From Deltaproteobacteria bacterium (GTDB lineage: Bacteria; Myxococcota_A; UBA9042), in the NCBI GenBank assembly GCA_020632665.1, contig JACKFC010000004.1:62001-126000 (forward strand): a DNA stretch of 64,000 bases, in the 5' to 3' direction. A program made the position numbers and the translations under genes. Shown one piece after another: positions 1-9,114 of this stretch. The notes under the pieces were generated by a model, which was given only the letters and a program-made list of their open reading frames with translations, ran no database searches and was not told the DNA's origin. How positions within the stretch are numbered: position 1 is the stretch's first letter; each line of letters opens with the position of its first letter.

Positions 1-2271
1 GGCGCGCACGGTGCAGAGCGCGGGGTGCTCGGGCTGTTTGGCGAATCGCTTCTCGACTTCGGCCTGCACGTCGCGCTTGCCTTCGGCCAGGCGGGCCTCG
101 ACGAAACCGAGCCAGGCTTCGAGGTCGTCGTCCTGCAGCGTCACGCCGTAGAAGCTGCCGCGGGCATCGCCGACGCGCCCGGCCTGCCACGAGATCCAGG
201 CGCGTTCCAGGACGACTTGGCGAAAGAGCGCCACAGCCTGCTGCCGCGCCGGGTGGTCCCGTGGCACGCCGCTGACCCAGGTATTGGCGAATTGGTAGAG
301 CAGGTAGGCGCTGTCGACCTTGGCTGCCGCGGCGATCGTCGCCCGGATCACGGCGCGCCGCCGGTCCAGCTCCCGATTGGCGCGGAAGAGCGCGAAGATC
401 TTCTCGCGCACCGCCTCTTCCTCGGCGCTGCCGAGGCCGGCCGTCGCCGCGATGGTCGGCCCGCGCGCGTCGGCGGGCGGCAGATCCAGCAGCGTCCGCG
501 CTGCCGCCAGGCGCACCGCCAGCTCTCCGTCCGTCGGGGCTCGGCTCAACGCCTCGTCCAACGCCTTTCGCGCCGCGGTGGGCTTGCGGCCGCGGGTCAG
601 TGCCGCGCTGATCTGCGCGGCGACGGCGAGCCGTTCGGCCGGGCTCAGCGCCGGATGGGTCGCCGCAGACCAGAGCCAGGCGTCGGCCTCCGCAGGGGCC
701 AACAGGCCGCGCAGCCGTGGCACCCCCAACAAGACGACCGCGAGCACGCCGTCACGGCCGAGCGCTTCGGCACGCGGCAGCGCGCGCAGCGTGGCGAGCG
801 CCTTCTCTTCGCGGCCGAGGTCGTCGTCGATCTCGGCGCGGACCAACGCCACCCACGCCGCGGCGTCCGGTGCATCCGGCGCCGCGACCAAGGCCGCCAG
901 CCGCGCCTCGGCGCTCGCCGCGAAGCCTTCGTCGCGGCCGCCGGCGTCGACCCGGTCGATGGCCCGACGATGCTCGGCCAACGCGGCCAACGCCGCCGCG
1001 GTCGCGCGCCGCGCACCGGCGCCCGGCGTACCGTCCACGGCCATCGCGGCGCGGGTCGCGTACCACGCCGCGAGCGGTGGATCGCCGCGCCGCAGCGCCT
1101 GGCGCGCGAGGGTCTGCAACGTCGCGGCGCGCGCCTCCGGGTCGCGCTGCAGCTGCGCCAAGTTGGTGAGTAGCAACGAGATCCGATCGGGGTCGTCGGT
1201 ATGGTCGATGGCGGTGCGGATCCGCGCTTCGGCCCAGCTTCCCGGCACCGCGCCGTCCAGCGGCAGCGCGTAGAGGTCGAGCCGCCCGCCGCGCTCGCAG
1301 GTCATGATCAGCGTGTCCTCGGCGGGCGCCGGGTAGCGGCAATTCCACGACGCCGACGTCAACTGCCGCGCTTCACCCGGCCGAATCGGTGGATCCTGGT
1401 CGCCACGGAAGGGCGTGCGGAAGATGACGCCGTGGTCGTCGCCGTCGACCTGACCGTCGCCGTTGCTGTCGTGCAGCGATTGGGTGAAGTAGAGCCAGCG
1501 ACCATCGCGCGAGAACGCCGGAAATCCGGTCACGCCGGGCAACGCCGGGACGATCTGGCGCGGCGCCTTGGTGCTCCGCAGCTTCCGCACGTGCAGCCCG
1601 TGGCCCAAGCGCATGGCGAAGTGGACGCCGACGTCCTTGCTCGCGCGCTCGACCGGCACGTAGATCAGCCAGACGCCGTCCGGGCTCACCGCAGGCGTCG
1701 AGACCGAGCGGTCCACGACGATCTCGCCGGTCTGCACCGTCCCTGCTTCCCGCCGGCCGAGCCAGACCCGCCGCAGGACCTGCTCACCGTGCATCGCGCT
1801 GCGGGCGACGACGCCGACGCTCTTGCCGTCGGGGAACCAGAACGCCGCGCTCTCGGCCGTGGCCGGCCCGCCGATGCAGGTCCGTTCGTCGCTCTCCAGC
1901 TCGCGCAGGCAGGTATCGCCGGTGGCATCGTCGCGGGTCGAGATATAGAGCAGCCGCTTCCCGTCCGGCGATGGCCGCGGCAGGCTGATGTCGGCGCCTT
2001 CGTCGAAGAGCGCTCGGGCGACGCCGTCCGGCAGGCGCTGGGCGAAGGCCCCGACCACGGCGTCGCGGTTGCTGGCGAAAAAGAGCGTCCGCCCGTCGGG
2101 GCCAAGGCTGCCGAGCAGCTGGTCGCTGTCGCCGGCGGTCAGGCGGCGCGGTTCGCGCACGGCGGCGTCGGTGCCGACCGACCCGATCGAGGCGGCGGCG
2201 ACCGGTGCCGCGGCGGCCAGCGCCAGCCCGCACAGCGCGACCGCGGCGGTGGCACGGCTCAATCCGAGCAC
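1..2271 (-). CDS. Secreted beta-propeller (PD40/TolB-like) plus TPR-like helical protein, 3' end cut by window edge
   Basis: The frame is open from a GTG at 2271 to base 1 with no stop, giving 757 visible residues. The N-terminus is a signal peptide (hydrophobic LCGLALAAAAPVAAA stretch). Residues about 40-345 hold TolB/PD40 propeller blades, seen as SPDGKRLLYIS, FPDGKSVGVVA, SPDGVWLIYVP and SRDGRWLYFT; the last blade carries a DSNGDGQVDGDD calcium-loop-like insert. Residues about 350-757 are Ala/Leu/Arg-rich helices of TPR or HEAT type. The start overlaps the stop of the upstream lipoprotein gene (2259-2261); a TTG at 2262 would also fit. A periplasmic protein-binding role is inferred from the fold only; no enzymatic motif is seen. 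It is the last visible gene of the 13310-to-1 run. Confidence 0.72.
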   Translation of the reverse strand, partial: MLGLSRATAAVALCGLALAAAAPVAAASIGSVGTDAAVREPRRLTAGDSDQLLGSLGPDGRTLFFASNRDAVVGAFAQRLPDGVARALFDEGADISLPRPSPDGKRLLYISTRDDATGDTCLRELESDERTCIGGPATAESAAFWFPDGKSVGVVARSAMHGEQVLRRVWLGRREAGTVQTGEIVVDRSVSTPAVSPDGVWLIYVPVERASKDVGVHFAMRLGHGLHVRKLRSTKAPRQIVPALPGVTGFPAFSRDGRWLYFTQSLHDSNGDGQVDGDDHGVIFRTPFRGDQDPPIRPGEARQLTSASWNCRYPAPAEDTLIMTCERGGRLDLYALPLDGAVPGSWAEARIRTAIDHTDDPDRISLLLTNLAQLQRDPEARAATLQTLARQALRRGDPPLAAWYATRAAMAVDGTPGAGARRATAAALAALAEHRRAIDRVDAGGRDEGFAASAEARLAALVAAPDAPDAAAWVALVRAEIDDDLGREEKALATLRALPRAEALGRDGVLAVVLLGVPRLRGLLAPAEADAWLWSAATHPALSPAERLAVAAQISAALTRGRKPTAARKALDEALSRAPTDGELAVRLAAARTLLDLPPADARGPTIAATAGLGSAEEEAVREKIFALFRANRELDRRRAVIRATIAAAAKVDSAYLLYQFANTWVSGVPRDHPARQQAVALFRQVVLERAWISWQAGRVGDARGSFYGVTLQDDDLEAWLGFVEARLAEGKRDVQAEVEKRFAKQPEHPALCTVRA

Positions 2272-2849
2272 GTCTTCGGCCCCCAGACGCCCGCTTGTTG
2301 CTCGATCAGCCCGCCGCAGACCACGCGCTCGAGGTGGGTCTGCCGCCAGCGCGCGCGCAACGCTGCGGCGTCGGCGTCCTTGCGGGTCCGCGCCAGCCAA
2401 ACCCAGACCTGCCGCCGGTTGCGGTTCTCGCGCTCGACCAAGCGCCCGACCTCGGCCGGGTCGACCGCGCCGGCGCAGCGTTTGGGCAGGCTGCGCAGCG
2501 TGCCGTCGAGCGCTTCGCCGATGCAGCCGCGCTGCAACAACGCGTCGACGCGCCCCTGTGCATCCGGCTCCTGTCGCGTCATCGCGAGGATCGCGTCGTA
2601 TTCGGCGGAGGGCCGCCAACCGGCCTTCTCCAACGTGGCGCGGGTCAACGGCGCCGGCCGCGGATCGGTGGCGCTACGCTCGAGGCCCTCTTCGATCGCC
2701 TCGAAGCGACCGGCGGCTTCGGCTTCGAGTGCGGTGCGGCGGTCGACCAGCACCACGTCCGGCGCACGAATGCAGCCGGCGAGCGACGCCGTGGCCAGCA
2801 GCAACGCGAAGAGCGCAATCCCTGTCGCGGGCGAGGTGTGCGGCTTCAC
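2259..2849 (-). CDS. YdbL/DUF1318-like lipoprotein (196 aa)
   Basis: The GTG start at 2849 overlaps the upstream stop (GTGA). A lipoprotein signal ends in LAGC with the lipidated Cys at residue 26. The mature start CIRAPDVVLVDRRTALE is followed by a charged helix. The C-terminal half resembles E. coli YdbL: GCIGEALDGTL aligns with GRVGETLNGYL, VERENRNRRQVWVWLA with its Asn/Arg helix, and both end in a G-x-W motif. Four mature cysteines could form two disulfides. In E. coli, YdbL is encoded with YdbH and YnbE, which work in phospholipid movement between the membranes. The gene directly upstream here is a YdbH-like protein, which supports the assignment. The N-terminal part may stand in for the small lipoprotein YnbE, but that is speculative. 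Confidence 0.7.
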   Translation of the reverse strand: MKPHTSPATGIALFALLLATASLAGCIRAPDVVLVDRRTALEAEAAGRFEAIEEGLERSATDPRPAPLTRATLEKAGWRPSAEYDAILAMTRQEPDAQGRVDALLQRGCIGEALDGTLRSLPKRCAGAVDPAEVGRLVERENRNRRQVWVWLARTRKDADAAALRARWRQTHLERVVCGGLIEQQAGVWGPKTCSD

Positions 2850-5800
2850 GGCGGCGGATCTCCCAGCAGCGGCAGGACGGCGCGGGTCATCAACGGGCCG
2901 AGCGCGACCCCGCGAATCTCGTCGATGCGGACCAACTCGGCAAGGCCGCCCAACTCGATCCAGACGTCCGCGAAACCGTGCCGGAAGCGCAGGCGCATCT
3001 GCTTCGGATAGCCGAGGCGCAAGGCCAGCCGGGCGCGGTTCGCCTGCACATCCTCGCGGTAGGGGTCGAGCAGGTCCAGCGCCAGCTCCAGGTGGCTCTT
3101 CGAGAGCCGCAGCACCTGCGCGCGGCCCTGAATCGCCAGCCGCCACGGCTGGATCTCGAGCGCCGCGTTGGCGTCGATGCGGCCCTGGTGGCCTGGGATG
3201 CGGACGCCCGTCACGTTGCCGCGCAGCAGCACGCGGGTGTCGACCCCGCCCAGCTCGATCGCGCATTGACCGGTGAGTTGACCGCCCTGCAGGCGCATCT
3301 CGAGTTGGTCCAGCCGGAAGACGTCGCGGTCGATGCTGGCGTTGCCGGCGAGCGGGCCGATCTCGACCTTGCCCATCCGCAAGCTCTGGATCGCGACGAA
3401 GTGGTCGCCGGAGAGGAAGGGCTGCTGATCGACGAAGCGCCATCGGGCCCAGGGGCTGCGTCGACCGCCGCCGAGCGGCAGCAGGGAGGTGCCCTCGCGG
3501 ACCAATTCGAAGCGCAGCGGCATCTGCCCGGTCATCCCGCGCAGCTCGGCGTCGAGGCGGGCGTGACGGGCGCCGACGTCGTCGAGCACCGCCATCGCCT
3601 GCACACCGAGCACGCGGAAATCGCCCGTTTCGACCGCGAAGCGCAGCTTGGCTCCGCCGCGGACCCGCACCCCGAAGAGCTCGGGCAGGGCGTCGAGCGA
3701 TTGTTCCAGCTCGCCGTCGATCGCCGCACCGCGTGCTCCCGGCACGCCGCCGTCGCCGTCCTCGCCGAGGCCGATGCGGTCGACCCGACCGTGCAAGCGC
3801 CCACGGCTGCCGCTGGCCGGGTTCTCGAAGGAGACCTCCTCCAATTCGAGGCGGCCGCGGCGGTCGATCTCGGCGCGGAGCCGCGCGCTGGCACCCTCGA
3901 TCCGCAGCGCTGGCATGAAGTCTTGCCCGAGGCGGCCGAGCGTCGCCTCGCCCTGCATCCGCACGCCGCGCAGCTGGCGGTCGATCGGCCCGTGGACCTT
4001 CAGCGTGCCGGCGATCTTGCGCAGGTCGAAGGGGCGGGCCCCGGTCGCGCCGCGCAGCCGCAGCACGTCGCCGCGGAAGGTCGCGGCAAACTGGCCCTTG
4101 CCCAGCTCGAGCTCGAGCCCGCCTTCGACCTGTGGCGACGCCGCGTCGAAGCCGTCCTGATGGCAGCGCAGGCCGTGGATCGTGGCCGAGCCGTGCATCT
4201 TGCCGACCGCCCGCTCCGGTTGTTGCGCCCAGCGGCCGAGGGTCGCCGGATCGTCGAGCGCGCGCAGCGGCAGTTCGAGCCGCAACGCGCCGTCGCCGGA
4301 GAGTCGACCGCCGTCGATGCACGGCACGGCTGCGGCGAGCTTGGCGCCGAGGCTGCCGAGTTTGCGCACCTTGGTGCTGGCCTGCAGGACCCACCCGGCG
4401 CCGCGTTCGACCGAGAATCCGGCCTCGGCGCGCTCCTTGCCGTCCAAGAGCAGGTGGGCGGCGCCCCGCGCACCACGCAGTCCGGTCGCGTTCGCGCTGA
4501 CTTCGAGTGTGCCGTTGGCCGAAAGGCTCGGCAGCGCACCGCCATCGAGCTGCACGCCGCGTGGTAGGACCTCGAAGTCGGTGTGCAGGCCGGTGGGTCG
4601 CAGCGCGCCGGCCGCCTTCAGCTCGAGGCCGGCCAGCCGCGCCACCCGGCCCTGCGAGCGCGCGACGATGCGCCCGATCTGCAGGCCGCTCTGGTGTTGC
4701 AGGCCGACCGCGGCGAGCCATTGCGGCAGGGCCGCGCCGGGGCCGGGCATCCGTCGGACGGTGATCTGGCCGCTGCTCTTGCCGACCACAGCGCCCAGCT
4801 CGCGCAGCGTGAAGGCTTCGCTGGCCGGGATCCGCTGCCCGAGCGCCGCAGCCATCGCCAGCGGGGCGTCGAGCGCGAAGCGTCCGTCCCAATGCAGCGG
4901 CCCCACGCCGGCCCGCCGCGCGGTCAGGTTGGCGCGCAGGCCGGGGACGCGGGCGTCGAGCAGCAGCCGGCCGAGCTGCGCCTGCAGCGGCGCCCGGTCG
5001 TCGACCGCGAGCCGGCGCACCTCGAACGTCGCCAGCGCGTCCGAGGGCAGGGTGCGGCCCGACCAACGCGCGCTCGGGCATTTCGCGACCAGGTCGAAGC
5101 TGTCGAGCGCGAAGACGTGCTCGGACGGGCGTCGCCAGCCTGCCGCCGTGACGGTGGCGGTGCCACGCTCGACGCTGAGTCGCTCGCCGCCGGTGTCGAG
5201 GCTGAGGCGCTCGGCGCCACAGCTCGCCTGCAGCGCTTTGGGGCCGAATTCCAGGTCCAGCCGCGGCGCGACCAGGGCGCCGCGTTGGCTGCCGCTGCTG
5301 CCTTCCAGCACCTGCGCCGCGGTGTGCAAGGTGAAGCCGGGCAGGGCGCCAGCGAGGCCGGCGACGACGCCTGCCTCCGGCACTTCGAGCCGCATCGACG
5401 CCGCTTCCACCCGGCCGTGCACGGCCTCACCGGCGCCGAACGCGCCGCGCTCGATCGCGCCTCGGATCGTCACCGGCCCGGCCGGGACCAGGCGCAATGG
5501 CGCGTCGGCCGGCACCCGCGCGCCCGCTTCGACGCTGACGTGGGCTGCCCGGGCGAGCAACGAGGCGCCGCGCACGCGTGCGTCCAACGCGCCGACGCCG
5601 GCCTCGGCGTGGACCGCGAGCGCCCCCTCGACCCAACGCGCCGACGCCGCTGCGCGCCCGGCTTCGAGCTCGAGGCTGTCTGCGCCTCGGGCCAGGGCGA
5701 GGCGCTCCAGCGTCGCGGTCGCCGTCACCTCGCCCGCTGGATCCGTCGGCGAGAGGTGAAAGCGCGCGGCCTGCAGCTTCGCCGATGCATGCGGCGGCCA

Positions 5801-7039
5801 ATCGAGCCCGGCCGACAGCGAAGTGATCGTTGCGGGCGCGGCGGCGCCAGGGGCGGTCGGGTCGCGCACGTCGGCGACGAGCGCGAAGGCCGCATGCCGC
5901 GCCTTGGCGCGGGGGTCGAGCGTGATCCGCGCCTCGCAGCGCGATAGCGCCAAGCCGCCGTCGCCACCGCGCAGGGTGACGCGGAGCGCAGCGAAGTCGT
6001 CGGCGCCGTGGATGGGCGCGTCGCGCCCCAGTACGTCGAGCGTCGGCGCGCGCGCCGAGGCCTCGATGCCGAGCTCGGAGCCGTCGCCTCCGGTCGCGCG
6101 CAGGTCGATCCGCAGCGCGACCTCGGAGCGGAAGACGGCGAGCGCGGCGTCGTCGGCCGCCGCGGCGACCGCACGCGTCGCGGCGTCGGCGAGGTCGAGG
6201 GCGCGATCGCGGAGTGGTGCGAGCTCGGGCGGCAATCCCGCTTCGAACGAGCGGCCGAGGGCGACCCAATCCGCGCCCTGTTGCGCCAGCGCGGCCTTGC
6301 CGATGCCGTCGATCCGGAGCTGCAGCGGCCGTCCGCCGAGCTGCAGCGTCAACGGCGCTTCGGCCGAGCCGTCGAATCGGGCCCGCAGCTCGCCCCCTGT
6401 CATCGCCGCCACGCCCTCGCTGGCCTCGACGGCGACACGGACCGCGACGTCGTCGACCTCCATCGCGTCGAGCGCATAGCCGCGGGCCAGCTCCGGCAGG
6501 CTGAGCCAGCGCGAGGGCGGCGGGCCCGCCTCGGTCGGTGTGGTGCTGGCCGGAAGCGCGAGGGCGCGGGCCCAGCTGCCGCCTCCCGCGCCGCCGACGA
6601 CGGCTCCTACCGAGACGCCCTCGGCGCGGACCAACGCGAGGCGGCGCGGCGACGCCAGCAGCTGGCCGAGGGTCCACTGCAGCCGGATCAGCCGCGCCGC
6701 GAAGAGCGGCCCGACCCGCGCTTGGTCCGCTGGGGCATTGTCGATCCGCAGCCCGTGGAGCTCGAAGCCCTGGGCGTCGACGCTCGCTCGCTCGTAGTCC
6801 AGCTTGGCCCCGACCAACGCGCCGGCGAGGTCCTGCACGCGTCGCTTGACCAGCGGGTGCTCGAGGTGGCCGGCCAGCCAGAATCCCGCCGCGCCCGCCA
6901 CGAGGAGCGCGATTCCGGCCGCCAGAAGCACGCGCCGCAGCCAACGCCGGGGGCGGGAGCGCGCCGCGGCCGGAGGCGGCGCGTCCGGAGGCGGCGCGGT
7001 CGGGGGCGGCGCTTTCGGTGGCGGCGCGGTTGCGGTCAA
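2846..7039 (-). CDS. AsmA-family / YdbH-like intermembrane lipid transport protein (1397 aa)
   Basis: A Pro-rich cytoplasmic N-terminus (repeats of APPPK/T/D, residues 5-24) and a basic RPRRWLRR stretch precede one transmembrane helix at about 36-56. The rest is a very long periplasmic region of alternating beta-strands typical of AsmA/TamB/YdbH bridge proteins. The C-terminus (RLRFRHGFADVWIELGG ... RAVLPLLGDPPP) resembles the YdbH end. The start is chosen as TTG at 7039: an AGGAG lies six bases upstream and the TTGA overlaps the stop of the preceding gene. A longer open frame runs upstream but is antisense-free shadow over the spermidine-synthase-like gene. E. coli YdbH is about 880 residues, so this is much longer. 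Its pairing with a YdbL-like lipoprotein suggests phospholipid transport to the outer membrane (inference). Confidence 0.75.
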   Translation of the reverse strand: MTATAPPPKAPPPTAPPPDAPPPAAARSRPRRWLRRVLLAAGIALLVAGAAGFWLAGHLEHPLVKRRVQDLAGALVGAKLDYERASVDAQGFELHGLRIDNAPADQARVGPLFAARLIRLQWTLGQLLASPRRLALVRAEGVSVGAVVGGAGGGSWARALALPASTTPTEAGPPPSRWLSLPELARGYALDAMEVDDVAVRVAVEASEGVAAMTGGELRARFDGSAEAPLTLQLGGRPLQLRIDGIGKAALAQQGADWVALGRSFEAGLPPELAPLRDRALDLADAATRAVAAAADDAALAVFRSEVALRIDLRATGGDGSELGIEASARAPTLDVLGRDAPIHGADDFAALRVTLRGGDGGLALSRCEARITLDPRAKARHAAFALVADVRDPTAPGAAAPATITSLSAGLDWPPHASAKLQAARFHLSPTDPAGEVTATATLERLALARGADSLELEAGRAAASARWVEGALAVHAEAGVGALDARVRGASLLARAAHVSVEAGARVPADAPLRLVPAGPVTIRGAIERGAFGAGEAVHGRVEAASMRLEVPEAGVVAGLAGALPGFTLHTAAQVLEGSSGSQRGALVAPRLDLEFGPKALQASCGAERLSLDTGGERLSVERGTATVTAAGWRRPSEHVFALDSFDLVAKCPSARWSGRTLPSDALATFEVRRLAVDDRAPLQAQLGRLLLDARVPGLRANLTARRAGVGPLHWDGRFALDAPLAMAAALGQRIPASEAFTLRELGAVVGKSSGQITVRRMPGPGAALPQWLAAVGLQHQSGLQIGRIVARSQGRVARLAGLELKAAGALRPTGLHTDFEVLPRGVQLDGGALPSLSANGTLEVSANATGLRGARGAAHLLLDGKERAEAGFSVERGAGWVLQASTKVRKLGSLGAKLAAAVPCIDGGRLSGDGALRLELPLRALDDPATLGRWAQQPERAVGKMHGSATIHGLRCHQDGFDAASPQVEGGLELELGKGQFAATFRGDVLRLRGATGARPFDLRKIAGTLKVHGPIDRQLRGVRMQGEATLGRLGQDFMPALRIEGASARLRAEIDRRGRLELEEVSFENPASGSRGRLHGRVDRIGLGEDGDGGVPGARGAAIDGELEQSLDALPELFGVRVRGGAKLRFAVETGDFRVLGVQAMAVLDDVGARHARLDAELRGMTGQMPLRFELVREGTSLLPLGGGRRSPWARWRFVDQQPFLSGDHFVAIQSLRMGKVEIGPLAGNASIDRDVFRLDQLEMRLQGGQLTGQCAIELGGVDTRVLLRGNVTGVRIPGHQGRIDANAALEIQPWRLAIQGRAQVLRLSKSHLELALDLLDPYREDVQANRARLALRLGYPKQMRLRFRHGFADVWIELGGLAELVRIDEIRGVALGPLMTRAVLPLLGDPPP

Positions 7040-9114
7040 GTCGAGCTCCTGCGGGCAGCGGCACCTTCTGCCGTCGTCGGGCCGCGCACAAGGGCCAGCC
7101 ACGCCGCCGCCGCCAACGCGAGCGCGCCGGCGATGGCGAGCGCGCTCGTCCCCAGCCACGGCAGCAGGGCGGCGGCGAGGGCGGCGAGCAACGCCCCGGC
7201 GCCATCTTGCCCGAGCAGGCGGCCGGTCGCACCCGGTCCCGACTCGGTCGCCAACACCAGCAGCAGCGTCTGGGCCGCGACCACCCCGAGCAGGAGCGCC
7301 AGGCCGACGCCCGCTGCCGTCGCGACAGCCAACGGCGCGATCATCATCCAGGCGCCGAGCACGGGCGCGCCGGGGCCAGCCAGCACACCGAGCGCCAGCG
7401 CGAGCGCGAGCAGCACCCAAAGGGCGAGCGGACGAGCGGCGGCCGCTGCGCCGCCGAGCAACGTCGCGGCGAGCAGGACGGCTGGTGCCACCGCCGGCAA
7501 GCCCGTCCAGGCGACGCCCAGCGCCAGCACGCAGACTTGCAGCGCGCCGCCGCCGAAGCCCGAGAGCAAGGCGGCGCGTGCGCTCGCCCGACCGGGGCGC
7601 ACCAAGGCGAGCACCAAGGCGAGCAGGATCCACGCCTGCAGCGGGAAGAGCGGGCCGTCGCCGCGGCGCAGGGTCGGCGCGTCGTCTGCGAGCACGGGCC
7701 CATGGGCTGGCCCGGCGTCGACCCGCTCGCCTCGACGCGCGTCCTCGAGGTCGGCCGCGACCGCCGCGATCTGCTCTGCCCGCTCGCTGGCGACCACCGC
7801 CCGATTTGCCGCGCTCAGCGTCGCATCCCGGCTGCGGAAGGTCGCCGTGTGCCACGCCGGCAGCGCCTGCGAGAGCGTCGCCTGGGTGGCTGCGAGGAGC
7901 GTGTCGTCGTTGTGCACCACCAGCAGGGCGCCGCCCGGGTCGAGCAGGTCGCGGTAGGTCTGCAGCGCCTCGACCGTGAGCAGACGCCCGTCGATCGGCG
8001 CGTTGCTGCGCAGCGACGCCGGCGCCGTCTCGACCAGCGCCAGCAGGACGCAGCCCCAGCGGCGACCTCGCGCCTGCGCCGCCGCGGCGAAGCGCCGGCC
8101 CTCGTCGCGGTGCCAGCGCACGCGCGGGTCGCGGAGCGCGCGGCTGTAGCGCGCCGGCGCCGCCGCCAGCAGGACGGGCATCGCGGCGTTCACCTCGACG
8201 GCGTCGACGTTGCGCACGCCTTGCTGCAGCGCGACCGCGACGTCGAGTCCGCCACCGGCGCCGAGGATCAACACGTCCCCGCCGCCACAGGCGCGCAGCA
8301 GCGGCCGGCGCAGGCCGACCTCTCGCTCCAAGCTCGGTGCGGCGAAGGTGGGGGCCATGCCGTCCCAGGCTGGGGCGCGCGCGACGTGCATGCCGTCGGT
8401 ATAGAGCCGCGCGGCCGGCGCACCCTCTTCCAGGACCAGGTCGGTCCGGGCGTAGAGCGAGTGCTCGGTCGCGACAACTGCCGCCCCGGTCTCGCGCACA
8501 TCGCGATCGAGGTGACGCGCGACGCCGACCGTGGCGGGGAGCTGCAGCGTGCTCGACGGCGCGACGGCGAAGGCCACCATGGCCGCGAGCAGCAGGGCGA
8601 GGCGTTGCGGCACGGCCGCTGCAGGGAGCAAGGCGGCCGATGCCAGCGCGAAGAGGCCGCCACCGGCGCAGATCGCCGCTGCACCGCCGCCCAGGCCGAT
8701 CGCCAGGGGCGCGACGAGGGCGAGGCCGCCGGTGGCGCCGAGCAATTCGGCGCGATAGCGAACGCGTCGGCCTGCGTCGTCCGCCGCTGCACCGAGTGCT
8801 GCCGCGCTGCCATAGCCGAATGCCGCCATCGGCAGGGCGAAGAGCTGCAGGCCCCACGCGACGTCGGTGCGGGGCAGGGTGAGCGCGCCGGCCCAGGCGG
8901 CGAGCGCCCCGAGTAGCAGCGGCGCCGTGCCGAAGCTGGCCTTGCGTCGCGCGGCGATCCCGGCACCGACGGCGAAGGCGAAGAGCGAAACCCCGACGCT
9001 GGCGTAGGCCAGGCCCTGGTAATAGAGGACGCTGGCCAGGCGCAGCGTCCCGGCCTCACAGGCTCCGGCGCCGGCCGCGGCGAGGGCCAGCGCGATCGCC
9101 GGGCGCGATCGCAT
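7036..9114 (-). CDS. Polytopic membrane protein with a spermidine-synthase-like (SpeE) methyltransferase-fold domain (692 aa)
   Basis: The ATG at 9114 overlaps the ppc stop (TGATG). Roughly seven hydrophobic segments form the N-terminal third. A soluble Rossmann domain follows, with DVLILGAGGGLDVAVALQQG and an acidic strand end DAVEVN, the nucleotide-binding signature of spermidine synthase relatives. Further on come GGALLVVHND and then another block of about seven membrane segments. This membrane-SpeE-membrane architecture is known from bacterial fused-spermidine-synthase-like proteins, whose substrates are mostly unknown. The canonical polyamine-binding sequence is not obvious, so a polyamine product should not be assumed. 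The gene lies between ppc and the YdbH-like gene, overlapping both, so it is probably co-translated with them. Confidence 0.75.
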   Translation of the reverse strand: MRSRPAIALALAAAGAGACEAGTLRLASVLYYQGLAYASVGVSLFAFAVGAGIAARRKASFGTAPLLLGALAAWAGALTLPRTDVAWGLQLFALPMAAFGYGSAAALGAAADDAGRRVRYRAELLGATGGLALVAPLAIGLGGGAAAICAGGGLFALASAALLPAAAVPQRLALLLAAMVAFAVAPSSTLQLPATVGVARHLDRDVRETGAAVVATEHSLYARTDLVLEEGAPAARLYTDGMHVARAPAWDGMAPTFAAPSLEREVGLRRPLLRACGGGDVLILGAGGGLDVAVALQQGVRNVDAVEVNAAMPVLLAAAPARYSRALRDPRVRWHRDEGRRFAAAAQARGRRWGCVLLALVETAPASLRSNAPIDGRLLTVEALQTYRDLLDPGGALLVVHNDDTLLAATQATLSQALPAWHTATFRSRDATLSAANRAVVASERAEQIAAVAADLEDARRGERVDAGPAHGPVLADDAPTLRRGDGPLFPLQAWILLALVLALVRPGRASARAALLSGFGGGALQVCVLALGVAWTGLPAVAPAVLLAATLLGGAAAAARPLALWVLLALALALGVLAGPGAPVLGAWMMIAPLAVATAAGVGLALLLGVVAAQTLLLVLATESGPGATGRLLGQDGAGALLAALAAALLPWLGTSALAIAGALALAAAAWLALVRGPTTAEGAAARRSST

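Noticed and set aside
25..4567. Several long plus-strand frames in the first 4.5 kb
   Set aside because: They are Arg/Ala/Pro-rich shadows; the minus strand gives a signal peptide, PD40 blades and YdbL/YdbH-like features.
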